This document shows, in pieces, positions 1-6,899 of a DNA stretch of 10,447 nt. The DNA is taken from the NCBI GenBank assembly GCA_041484845.1, contig JBGPIK010000235.1:1-10447 (forward strand), read 5' to 3'. Positions within the stretch are counted from its first letter, which is position 1. Each line of letters starts with the position of its first letter. The position numbers and the translations under genes are program-made. This DNA is from JBGPIK01 sp041484845 (GTDB lineage Bacteria > Desulfobacterota > Binatia > UBA9968). The notes under the pieces are model-generated. The model was not told where the DNA came from. It did no database searches and worked only from the letters and a program-made list of their open reading frames with translations.

Positions 1-1152
1 ATAAACCGTCGGACAGATGGCATGCAGGCAGACGTGTTCGGGAAAATCGCCGGCGCGAATTTCTTTCCACATAGCATCGATGTCAGCCGGCTTTTGCGGT
101 CCGATCGCCACATTCATCGCCTGGCCGACCGCCGGATCTTGGGCCTCGTGCAATGCGTAACGCACCGGCGCCTTGAGCGCGAGATGAACCTGAAAATAAG
201 AAAATTCATCGCAGCCGATCGTTTTTAATCGTTCGGTAAAGCTCTTCGGCAGATGCTCCTCGCCGATCATTTCTATAAACGTCGCGTAGGGATCGCCGTT
301 GGAGACCACCGCCCGTTTCGCCTTCCATTCCCGGCCGTCGCGCAGCCGCACGCCCACGACCCGTGCCCGATCGACAAGAATCTTATCGACATGATGGAGC
401 GCACGGATTTGACCGCCGTTACGAACGTAGGCGCGCTGCAAGACCTGGGCAATGGAATGAGAGCCGCCGCGCGCCACTTCCGGCTTTTCATCACCTGCGA
501 TCATCTTTAGCACCTCAACGCCGCCGCCTGCGTAGTCCACGGCGATGCCGCGCGGGATGGCCATCTGCGCCAACACCAAAGTTTTAACCGCGTCGGTTGC
601 AAAAAGCTTATCGACGACCTGCCGCGGACTCATGCGCCAAAACCGGATGAACTCCTTCCCACCTGGAAGGGACGCCAGCTTTTGCATGGTCCTGCCGTGG
701 GCATGGGGCGCCTGGTAGTAGTAGGGTATCAAGCACTCGCCAATCAGGGCATGGTATTTTTCATGCGTCTGGCGCCAGACCGCGGCGTCTTTTCGCGAAT
801 ATCCCGCGATGCACTCAACCGTATCCTGCAGCGATTGATATTGAGAAATCGAGCGCCCGTCGGGCAAGAGCAAGCAGCTGATCACGGCGGGCGAAACAAA
901 CTCCGCGTGATGGCCTTTCTCCCAATTCAGATCTTTCCAAACGGGGGAGCGCGCTCGATTGTCCTGAAAGTAGGCGAGCGTGTTGTGCCAATAACCAGGC
1001 AGGGTAATTTCCTCGCTCGCGAGACGCCCGCCATTTTCGAGCCGGCTCTCGCATATCACGGTTCTTAGACCGGCCCTTGCCAAATAAGTACCCAGCGCAA
1101 AGTTATTCTGACCCGCGCCGATGAGTATTACGTCCCACTCACGATCGACCAC
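1..1152 (-). CDS. FAD-dependent oxidoreductase, phytoene dehydrogenase-like (C-terminus outside window)
   Basis: This is the N-terminal 384 codons of a flavoprotein of the phytoene desaturase/PYROXD2-like group, which oxidise or isomerise hydrophobic substrates using FAD; the substrate here is unknown. The frame is open from a GTG at 1152 to position 1 with no stop, and a TAA lies in frame just upstream of that GTG. A GGAG motif sits about 8 nt before the start. Residues 9-17 form the dinucleotide-binding loop (ILIGAGQNN), followed by the helix and an acidic residue E35 after the second strand, then an NGGR motif typical of these FAD enzymes. The usual third glycine of GxGxxG is Asn17 here. 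Known relatives are about 500-550 residues, so roughly 70 percent is visible. It lies 92 bp downstream of the solute-binding protein gene on the same strand and may be co-transcribed with it. Family assignment is firm; function is not. Confidence 0.85.
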   Translation of the reverse strand, partial: MVDREWDVILIGAGQNNFALGTYLARAGLRTVICESRLENGGRLASEEITLPGYWHNTLAYFQDNRARSPVWKDLNWEKGHHAEFVSPAVISCLLLPDGRSISQYQSLQDTVECIAGYSRKDAAVWRQTHEKYHALIGECLIPYYYQAPHAHGRTMQKLASLPGGKEFIRFWRMSPRQVVDKLFATDAVKTLVLAQMAIPRGIAVDYAGGGVEVLKMIAGDEKPEVARGGSHSIAQVLQRAYVRNGGQIRALHHVDKILVDRARVVGVRLRDGREWKAKRAVVSNGDPYATFIEMIGEEHLPKSFTERLKTIGCDEFSYFQVHLALKAPVRYALHEAQDPAVGQAMNVAIGPQKPADIDAMWKEIRAGDFPEHVCLHAICPTVY

Positions 1153-1244
1153 TGGGGGCTCCGTCGAGGCTTTTTAAAATTCGTTAGGATCCCGCTGCGC
1201 AAAGAAATGTTAGCTTGCGCCCATGCGCTCATGACCCCTGACAC

Positions 1245-2261
1245 TTATTGCAAGAATATTTTTTTGTACTCGGCCATTTTGTCGGCGTAGGCTTGCTGAT
1301 CCATATCGACCATTTGAACCAGCTGAATTTTGTCGGCGTCCGGCAACGGCGGGTAAATGCCCTTGCGCGTGACGAACTCGCCGATCCCGGCCATGATTTT
1401 TAGCGACTCTTCGCCCAAGAAGAAATCCATGAAGGCCTTCCCGGCATTGACGTGTGGCGCTTTGGCACCGAGCGCAATCGCCTGGCCGTCGCCCATGAAT
1501 TTACCGAGTCTGGCGTAATCCAAGGGGACGCCCTTTTTGCCGTAAAAGACCACGTTCTTTAAAAAAGCGATTCCTATGGGCGTTTCTCCGGTCGTGATGC
1601 GCGCCCCGGCCGGCGTCAGTGACTCGACCAACAATGGCTTCATCGCCGCCAAATCTCGGATGAACTTGTCCGCCTTCTCCTTGCCGCCCATGACTTTATA
1701 CAAGCTGGCCAACCATTGGGCGGTCGTCGTATGTTGGCTTGGATCTGGCATCACCAGTTTTCCTTTGTACTGCGGCTTTAACAGATCCTCCAAGGATTTG
1801 GGCGCATCGGCCGGTTTTATTATTCCTGAATGGTAGATGATACCGATGATGCTGGTGCGATATTCGGGACCCAGCTTGGGTTTAATCACTTCTTTGGGAA
1901 ACGCTTTCTCCGAGGGTGACGCGTACCTCGTCAGCGCCCCCGCCTTTTCCATGAATACCATCGGCGGCGTATTGGTCAGAGCCACATCGTACAACGGTTT
2001 GCCGGCGCGGTATTCGCTGACCACCCGATCCATCACTTTATTGGCCGATTCTCGCCAAAAATCGGTTTCGAGGCCAGTCTTCTTTTTAAAAGCCTCCGCT
2101 ATCAGGTCCATCGTATCGTTCTCCAGAGAACCGTAAACGATGACTTTGCCTCCTTCTTTCTTGGCGGCCTCGATCAATTTTGCATCCTGGGCCGCTAGAC
2201 CAGCAGGGTTGAACAGGAACACAAGCATGATTCCGAACAACTGCCTAACGTTAAGATTCAT
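1245..2261 (-). CDS. ABC transporter extracellular solute-binding protein (AfuA/Fe3+-type family)
   Basis: A 338-residue periplasmic binding protein that should capture a small solute and deliver it to an ABC importer. The N-terminus has a signal peptide: a short start with Arg6, a hydrophobic run (LFGIMLVFLF), and a likely cleavage site after GLAA. The mature part opens with the AKKEGGKVIVYGS segment common to the Fe3+/polyamine-type binding family, and the length is normal for it. The tandem tyrosines that bind iron in FbpA-type proteins are not evident, so the ligand may be organic. A longer frame begins at GTG 2267, but that codon overlaps the Shine-Dalgarno sequence, so ATG 2261 is chosen. 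No permease or ATPase gene is in the window, so this is an orphan binding protein or one whose partners lie elsewhere. Downstream on the same strand is the FAD oxidoreductase. Confidence 0.88.
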   Translation of the reverse strand: MNLNVRQLFGIMLVFLFNPAGLAAQDAKLIEAAKKEGGKVIVYGSLENDTMDLIAEAFKKKTGLETDFWRESANKVMDRVVSEYRAGKPLYDVALTNTPPMVFMEKAGALTRYASPSEKAFPKEVIKPKLGPEYRTSIIGIIYHSGIIKPADAPKSLEDLLKPQYKGKLVMPDPSQHTTTAQWLASLYKVMGGKEKADKFIRDLAAMKPLLVESLTPAGARITTGETPIGIAFLKNVVFYGKKGVPLDYARLGKFMGDGQAIALGAKAPHVNAGKAFMDFFLGEESLKIMAGIGEFVTRKGIYPPLPDADKIQLVQMVDMDQQAYADKMAEYKKIFLQ

Positions 2262-2266
2262 AACCA

Positions 2267-2274
2267 CTCCTCCC
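2267..2274 (-). promoter_or_regulatory. Strong Shine-Dalgarno sequence deciding the SBP start
   Basis: The minus strand reads GGGAGGAG here. The GGAGG core (2269-2273) ends 7 nt before ATG 2261, the ideal distance, whereas GTG 2267 overlaps the motif. This fixes the start of the solute-binding protein at 2261. Confidence 0.75.
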
Positions 2275-2300
2275 TGACGTTGATGTTATGCGAAGTACTC

Positions 2301-2329
2301 TAAATACGCCGCCATGTCCACGATTTCAA
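2301..2329 (-). promoter_or_regulatory. Possible sigma70 promoter for the solute-binding protein gene
   Basis: On the minus strand TTGAAA (2329-2324, 5 of 6 to the -35 consensus) is followed after 17 bp by TATTTA (2306-2301, 3 of 6 to -10). Transcription would start near 2294, giving a leader of about 33 nt before ATG 2261. The spacing is ideal but the -10 is weak, so this is tentative. I saw no convincing promoter for the divergent MoxR gene in the same 270-bp gap. Confidence 0.3.
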
Positions 2330-2531
2330 TATAACGAATTCAAGATAACGATAATTCCGCCGCCATCACGGCTCATCCCTTGCCCTTCGCTGCGGCGCCG
2401 CAATTGTCGTAAACACGGCCTGGGAATCTGGAGCGCCACCGCGCCTGTGATGTAACGACGCTCGTCAGCCGCGGCTTTCAACGCAAGATTGTTTCTCCTC
2501 GGGCCATTTGCTACCCTCCCCGTATTCGATC

Positions 2532-3650
2532 ATGACGGGCCACGACAAGTTAAAAAAAATCCGCGAAGAACTACGGCAAAGCTTTATCGAGCGGGGCGAG
2601 CTAATCGATGGCGCGCTGGTCGCGCTTCTCTCCTCTCATCACGTGCTCGTCATCGGCCCGCCCGGCACGGCGAAATCGATGCTCGCCGACGAACTGTGCC
2701 GCCGCATCGAAGGTGCGAACTATTTCCAATGGTTGCTTACGCGCTTTACGACTCCCGAAGAAATTTTCGGCGCCGTGAGCTTGAAAGCCCTCGAGCAAGA
2801 CGACTATCGCCGCGTGACGAATCGTAAATTACCGGAAGCGCATATTGCTTTTCTCGATGAAATTTTCAAAGCCAACTCGTCTATCTTGAACGCTTTGTTG
2901 ACCCTCATCAATGAGCGCCATTTTCACAACGGTAAAGAGGTTACGCGGGTGCCCTTATTAACCCTGTTTGGCGCCAGTAACGAATTGCCGGAAGAGGAAG
3001 AACTGACGGCGCTCTATGACCGTTTTCTGGTACGGTTCGTAGTTGATTATATAGCTGAAGATTTCCGTTTTCTGCGCATGCTCGAAGCGCAACCGCCGAG
3101 CGAGCGCACCGGCCTTACGTTGGCCGAGCTCATTGAGCTGCAGCAACAGGTTCAAGACGTCGCCATTCCGCCCCATGTTCTCCGGAGCATCGCCGATATC
3201 AGGCGCGAGTTGAATAAGAAAAACATTCAGGCGTCCGATCGGCGCTATCGTCAGTCGCTGTCGTTGCTGCGAGCGCACGCTTATCTCGAAGGTGAACGAG
3301 AGGTTCACGAAAAAGACCTTTTTTTCCTCGAGCACGTTCTGTGGCGCGATCCTCAGGAGCGTGAGGCGGTGCGCAACACAATCCGCGAACGGCTCTTGGG
3401 CTACGAAGAAGAGATTACTGAATTGTTGTACGAATCGCGGGAAATTCGCGACTCCGCGCTACGCCCCGTGGGCGGCAGCGACGAGCGCGCCCGGGCGCTC
3501 ATCGAATTCCATACGAAGTTGCGAAATATCCTGGTCAAAGTCGATCAGATCATTGACAAGGCTAAACGGCTCGGCCGCCCGCTCGATCGCGTCAGCTCCG
3601 TCCGCGCGGAAATCGAGCAGCTTCAGAAACAGATGCTGGAGCAGTTCTGA
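2532..3650 (+). CDS. MoxR-family AAA+ ATPase, RavA-like
   Basis: A 372-residue cytosolic AAA+ ATPase of the MoxR family, RavA subgroup; such proteins use ATP to remodel partner complexes together with a VWA protein. Walker A is GPPGTAKS (residues 42-49), Walker B IAFLDE (105-110), sensor 1 GASN (147-150), and the arginine finger region LYDRFLVRF (161-169). The sensor 2 segment SDRRYRQSLSLL (235-246) closely resembles that of E. coli RavA as I remember it. RavA is about 500 residues and carries an extra LARA domain; this protein is shorter and ends in a charged, helical tail (about 290-372), so it lacks at least part of that module. A TTG at 2508 could extend it by 8 residues, but neither start has a clear Shine-Dalgarno; ATG 2532 is preferred. 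Its stop TGA overlaps the start of the VWA gene by one base (TGATG), implying translational coupling. Confidence 0.93.
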   Translation: MTGHDKLKKIREELRQSFIERGELIDGALVALLSSHHVLVIGPPGTAKSMLADELCRRIEGANYFQWLLTRFTTPEEIFGAVSLKALEQDDYRRVTNRKLPEAHIAFLDEIFKANSSILNALLTLINERHFHNGKEVTRVPLLTLFGASNELPEEEELTALYDRFLVRFVVDYIAEDFRFLRMLEAQPPSERTGLTLAELIELQQQVQDVAIPPHVLRSIADIRRELNKKNIQASDRRYRQSLSLLRAHAYLEGEREVHEKDLFFLEHVLWRDPQEREAVRNTIRERLLGYEEEITELLYESREIRDSALRPVGGSDERARALIEFHTKLRNILVKVDQIIDKAKRLGRPLDRVSSVRAEIEQLQKQMLEQF

Positions 3651-5224
3651 TGGCCTCACGGCGTGGTAAGACGGCGCCTGCCAAGCGAGTTTTTCAACCT
3701 CTGCCGCAAAACTCCTGTTGGATCGAAAACGATGCCTACGACCGGCGCGTTTACGGACAGCTCCGGTCCGACGCGCCCTCGCTGCATGCGCTGGAAGAAA
3801 GCGGCGGCACGTTTCTTCCTCACTTTGGCTCTCTGCTTCAGGACCTGTTCTGTCTGCTTTTCAAAACCAACGTCATCTTCCACAAGGAATCCGAAGTCCT
3901 GCCGAGCGCGCTACTCAATGAAACCATCCTCAACTCGATCAAGCAGGGTTCCCAATACGACTTTCTCCGCGAGCAAACGGTTCTCAATGAAGCGAGAGCC
4001 GGATTATCCACTTTGCTTTTGGGCGAGCGTCTGCTCGGGCTGATTCGCGAGGAGAAAATGATCAACAGGCGCGACATGCGCGATCTGTGGAATATTCAGA
4101 AACAAGAAGAGATCGTCAATGAAGGGCGAGAAGAGCACGAAGGCGCCGATACAATTCCTGACGAACCGCTCTCTGAAGAAGGCAAAAAGGCCCTCGCCAG
4201 GGCGAAGCACAAGCTTGAAGGCGAAGTTCAGGGCGCCGAAGCTTTGCTGCGACAGAAAACGGCCCAATTAAAACAAGATTTGAAGGAAATCGAGGCCAAG
4301 AGAAACAACCGCCTCCAGGCCGAAGCGATTCGCGTCGCGCAGCAACTGGAAGACGCAAGTGAAGAAGCGGAGACCTGGGGCGCCACGATTGGCACAGGAC
4401 AGCGCTCGCCGCCAGGCGCGAAACTCGAGCTCGGAAAGCGCCTCGCGGGAAATGAAAAACTCAAGAAACTCGCGCGCATGGTCGGGAGAATGAAATTTCA
4501 TGCCGCGGCACTGCGCAAAAAAGTCTTTGAGCGCGCTAATCAAGAAGTCTTGGAAATCGAATCCGGCGATTCCATTCAACGCTTGCTTCCCCACGAACTG
4601 ATGACGCTCCATCATCCGGTTTTACGCAAAGACTTCTACCGGCGATTATTGGACCAAGAGCTGCTGCAGTATTCGCTTCGCGGCGTTGAAGAAAAGGGCA
4701 AAGGGCCGATGATCGTTTGCCTCGACGGCAGTTCATCCATGGCGGGCGATAAGGAGATCTGGTCCAAGGCCGTGACGCTCACGCTCGTCGATATCGCGCG
4801 ACGACAAAGGAGACTTTTCCGCTCGATTTGTTTTTCTTCCGCGGATACTCCGTTGCAGGTTCTCGACATGAATCCCAGAGACCGCTACGAGCTCGAAACC
4901 AAAAACGTCATGGACCTCGCCGAATATTTTCCCGGCGGCGGAACTGATTTTCAGCGCCCGTTGGACGCGGCCTTGGAGTGCTTGAGACAGGCGCGCTTTA
5001 AAAAAGGCGATGTTGTCTTTATCACCGATGGCGAATGCGAAGTCAGCCCCGAATGGGCCGAGGCCTTTCGCCGGGACAAAGAGAAACTCGGTTTTTCGTT
5101 GTTTACCATTCTCATCGATGTGGGGTCGAGCTCTTTGGGCGCGCTCAAAGAATTTAGCGATCGGATTACCACTATTCATCAACTGACCGGCGAAGGAGTC
5201 ACGGATATCTTTGTGAAGTTCTAG
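3650..5224 (+). CDS. VWA-domain protein, ViaA-like partner of the MoxR ATPase
   Basis: A 524-residue cytosolic protein with a C-terminal von Willebrand factor A domain, as in E. coli ViaA, which works with RavA. Residues 1-140 are a mixed helical region with hydrophobic stretches (60-77, 119-132) but no clear membrane segment. Residues 173-240 are rich in E, K, A, L and Q and probably form a coiled coil. The VWA domain spans about 353-524, and its metal site is complete: DGSSS at 359-363 (D359, S361, S363), T432 in GGGTDF and D460 in FITDGE. The chain length is close to that of ViaA (about 480 residues). The start codon overlaps the stop of the ATPase gene, so both proteins are probably made in linked amounts. 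The stop codon TAG (5222-5224) lies in the outer edge of the adjacent MITE-like repeat. Confidence 0.9.
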   Translation: MASRRGKTAPAKRVFQPLPQNSCWIENDAYDRRVYGQLRSDAPSLHALEESGGTFLPHFGSLLQDLFCLLFKTNVIFHKESEVLPSALLNETILNSIKQGSQYDFLREQTVLNEARAGLSTLLLGERLLGLIREEKMINRRDMRDLWNIQKQEEIVNEGREEHEGADTIPDEPLSEEGKKALARAKHKLEGEVQGAEALLRQKTAQLKQDLKEIEAKRNNRLQAEAIRVAQQLEDASEEAETWGATIGTGQRSPPGAKLELGKRLAGNEKLKKLARMVGRMKFHAAALRKKVFERANQEVLEIESGDSIQRLLPHELMTLHHPVLRKDFYRRLLDQELLQYSLRGVEEKGKGPMIVCLDGSSSMAGDKEIWSKAVTLTLVDIARRQRRLFRSICFSSADTPLQVLDMNPRDRYELETKNVMDLAEYFPGGGTDFQRPLDAALECLRQARFKKGDVVFITDGECEVSPEWAEAFRRDKEKLGFSLFTILIDVGSSSLGALKEFSDRITTIHQLTGEGVTDIFVKF

Positions 5225-5397
5225 TGTAGTGTCTCTTAAATCGGGAGATTTATTTGCTCGTCATTCCGGCCAAGCTGGCGATAGCTAGCGCGAGCCGGAA
5301 TCCAGAAAAGCCAAGAAAACCTGGATTCCCGCATCCGCGGGAATGACGACTAAGGCCGTCTTGGATAAAGTACAAACAGCGTGAGACACACCACTAG
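5221..5397. mobile_element. MITE-like element, 177 bp, with 15-bp terminal inverted repeats
   Basis: The left end CTAGTGTAGTGTCTC (5221-5235) and the reverse complement of the right end (5383-5397, CTAGTGGTGTGTCTC) match at 13 of 15 positions. CTAG is at both edges and is palindromic, so it can be a target duplication, part of the terminal repeat, or both; a TA duplication is also possible, as made by IS630/mariner-type transposases. There is no coding capacity, so it would be a non-autonomous element. It encloses a second, smaller nested palindrome (5258-5349). The left edge supplies or preserves the TAG stop of the VWA gene. The element identity is inferred from structure only. Confidence 0.6.
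5258..5349. repeat. REP/REPIN-like nested palindrome with dRS3-like core
   Basis: The outer 10-bp arms TCGTCATTCC (5258-5267) and GGAATGACGA (5340-5349) are perfect inverted repeats. Inside lie three more pairs: ATTCCGGC/GCCGGAAT (5263-5270 with 5294-5301), GGAATCCAG/CTGGATTCC (5297-5305 with 5321-5329), and ATTCCCGC/GCGGGAAT (5325-5332 with 5337-5344, 4-nt loop). The last fits the ATTCCC-N8-GGGAAT pattern known as dRS3 in Neisseria, and similar GTCATTCC/CTGGATTCC repeats are scattered through many proteobacterial genomes. It can fold into a hairpin pair or one long cruciform and could stabilise the 3' end of the upstream mRNA; no T-tract follows, so it is not a classic terminator. Confidence 0.7.
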
Positions 5398-5627
5398 TAC
5401 GGTTCTAAAAATGCCGCGTAGGCTTCGTGGCACTCCATCGCGTTCCGCAAAATCTTGCTCGTGTATCGCGATGATACTCCTAGACGAACAGGGTCGCAGT
5501 GCGACGGGTCAATCACAATCTGCAAACAAAAGTAAAAGAAGGCGCATTGCCTTGATGACGAACTCCAGGTAAAGAACCATGAGAAGGAACGAAGCAGTCA
5601 AAACCATCATAATTCGCGGGAGGTTCG
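5398..5627. other. Non-coding stretch before the dodecin gene
   Basis: Together with the repeat element this makes a 403-bp gene-free gap. The 230 bp after the element hold short open frames in several phases, none with a ribosome binding site or a recognisable protein. A weak promoter-like pair TTGCCT - 17 bp - TAAAGA can be drawn upstream of the dodecin gene, but it scores poorly. I see no RNA gene. Confidence 0.4.
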
Positions 5628-5837
5628 ATGAACGACCACGTTTACAAACAAGTAGAACTGACAGGTTCTTCCAAGACCAGCATCGAAGACGCGATTCAGA
5701 ACGCAATCACGAAAGCGTCGCAGACGCTGCGCAATCTGAACTGGTTTCAAGTGGTGGAAACGCGCGGCTATATTGAAAGCGGGAAGGTGGATTACTGGCA
5801 AGTCACGATCAAGCTCGGCTTCAGACTAGAGGATTAG
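5628..5837 (+). CDS. Dodecin family flavin-binding protein
   Basis: A 69-residue protein matching dodecins along its whole length. Dodecins assemble into hollow dodecamers that bind pairs of flavins and buffer free FMN or riboflavin in the cytosol. Diagnostic segments are HVYKQVELTGSS (4-15), the SIEDAIQNAI helix (18-27), LRNLNWFQVVETRG (34-47) and YWQVTIKLGF (56-65). Trp39 corresponds to the flavin-stacking tryptophan and Gln58 to the flavin-contacting glutamine of characterised dodecins. The length is normal for the family. A GGGAGG Shine-Dalgarno sits 4 nt before the ATG. The gene is preceded by the repeat element and converges on the methyltransferase gene, so it is probably a single-gene unit. 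The window also encodes flavin enzymes (an FAD oxidoreductase and a prFMN-type decarboxylase), but they are on the other strand and a link is only speculation. Confidence 0.95.
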   Translation: MNDHVYKQVELTGSSKTSIEDAIQNAITKASQTLRNLNWFQVVETRGYIESGKVDYWQVTIKLGFRLED

Positions 5838-5916
5838 CTTCAACTACCAGACAGCGGTGGTCGCAAGTGCCGCGGCCGTATCTCACCCATGGATGCGCGC
5901 TGTGGTAAACCGCCGT

Positions 5917-5980
5917 GGTTCACGCATGAACCGGGCTTCCCTCGCCCGATGAAAAGTGTCGGAGCCGTCGTGTTCGGCTC
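5917..5980. other. Two small hairpins between convergent genes
   Basis: GGTTCA/TGAACC (5917-5922 with 5927-5932, 4-nt loop) and GAGCCG/CGGCTC (5962-5967 with 5975-5980, 7-nt loop) are perfect 6-bp stems in the gap where the dodecin and methyltransferase genes converge. Either could help end transcription, but neither has a proper T-tract on either strand. Confidence 0.25.
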
Positions 5981-6004
5981 AAATCCTTAGCTCCGGGGCG
6001 CCCG

Positions 6005-6826
6005 TTAATCATCTGATTTCACCGCCGACACCACCCATGCGGGCATCGGCAACTCCACCACATCCCCTTTCCGATATTCTTCAGACGCCTCGCGGATCGC
6101 GTCGCGAATTTTATTTAGCACGGTCGGCTTTTGCGCGCGCAACAGACCCGCGGTGCGAACCGTGCCATCCTTCATTGCGTTGAACAGGCCGTCGCCCGCC
6201 GGCAAACGCCAGAGCTGGCGGAGTTTCGTTACCACGAGTTGCTCAAAACCCGCGACCCTCAACCCTCGCTCGCATTCCTCCGGATCACTGTAGCGGAAAA
6301 ACGGCGGCCCTTCGGGCAACTCGACACGCGGTTCGCCATGGTGATCGACCGCGGCCAAAACAATGCCGAAACCGACGGTCTCCACCGGGTTGGCCCAAAC
6401 CGAAAAGGCGAACCGGCCATCGGTTCGTAGAACCCGGTAAGCTTCCGCCAGCGCCAATTGAGGCTGGCCGAGATGCAAAATCCCGAAGTTCATCACGGCG
6501 GCATCGAATAAACCGTTTCCGAAAGGCAATCGTTCGGCATTGCCTTCGCGAAACTCGACACCGGGATGAAGCCGCTGCGCGTGCGCGACCATCGCGGCCG
6601 AAAAATCAATACCGAGAACCGTCCCGCCCCGCTTCGCCGCCGCCGCGGCCACATAACCGGGGCCGCTTGCAATGTCGATGACTTTGATCCCTCGCTTTGC
6701 ACCCACCGCATTCAGCAGCGGCTCAATAGTCTGCGCAGTCAGGCTAACGAAGGCCTGATGGTATTGCTCGGGGATGCTTTCCCAACCTGCGTGTTCGAAT
6801 TCGTGGAATCGATGCGGGTCAATCAC
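6005..6826 (-). CDS. Class I SAM-dependent methyltransferase (UbiE/Methyltransf_11 type)
   Basis: A 273-residue cytosolic methyltransferase that transfers a methyl group from S-adenosylmethionine to an unknown acceptor. Motif I is VIDIASGPG (49-57), the acidic residue closing the second strand is D74 in GID, then come GNAERLPF (95-102), the motif IV-like FDAAVMNFGILHL (107-119), and EAYRVLRTDGRFAFSVW (128-144), which is typical of Methyltransf_11 enzymes. The N-terminal FHEFEHAGWE segment (7-16) is shared by a group of uncharacterised relatives. The start is a GTG at 6826; no ATG lies in frame upstream and the Shine-Dalgarno is poor. The gene follows the AMDase-like gene by 73 bp on the same strand and may be the last gene of the UbiD unit, suggesting it might methylate a pathway intermediate, though this is only inference. 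Confidence 0.87.
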   Translation of the reverse strand: MIDPHRFHEFEHAGWESIPEQYHQAFVSLTAQTIEPLLNAVGAKRGIKVIDIASGPGYVAAAAAKRGGTVLGIDFSAAMVAHAQRLHPGVEFREGNAERLPFGNGLFDAAVMNFGILHLGQPQLALAEAYRVLRTDGRFAFSVWANPVETVGFGIVLAAVDHHGEPRVELPEGPPFFRYSDPEECERGLRVAGFEQLVVTKLRQLWRLPAGDGLFNAMKDGTVRTAGLLRAQKPTVLNKIRDAIREASEEYRKGDVVELPMPAWVVSAVKSDD

Positions 6827-6899
6827 AACGGGCGCTTTCTCAAGGCTATGGCATGAACTCTCCGGCAGCGACGGAATCTATAGGAAATTGCAAAATGGA

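Noticed and set aside
682..1068. Plus-strand 128-codon frame inside the oxidoreductase gene
   Set aside because: It is a shadow of the minus-strand gene, whose frame is open for 384 codons and matches a known family.
1165..1220. Stem GCGCAA/TTGCGC between the solute-binding and oxidoreductase genes
   Set aside because: It has six pairs with a long loop and no T-tract; too weak to call a terminator.
2391..2402. Perfect 12-bp palindrome TGCGGCGCCGCA in the divergent gap
   Set aside because: It could be an operator, but a short GC-only palindrome is not rare in such DNA and no second copy is seen.
2508..2531. TTG start for the MoxR ATPase, adding eight residues
   Set aside because: It has no ribosome site, and the added residues do not resemble the family N-terminus; ATG 2532 is simpler.
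5381..5572. A 63-codon plus-strand frame in the gap before dodecin
   Set aside because: It starts at a GTG inside the terminal repeat of the MITE-like element, has no ribosome site and has a low-complexity basic composition unlike a real gene.
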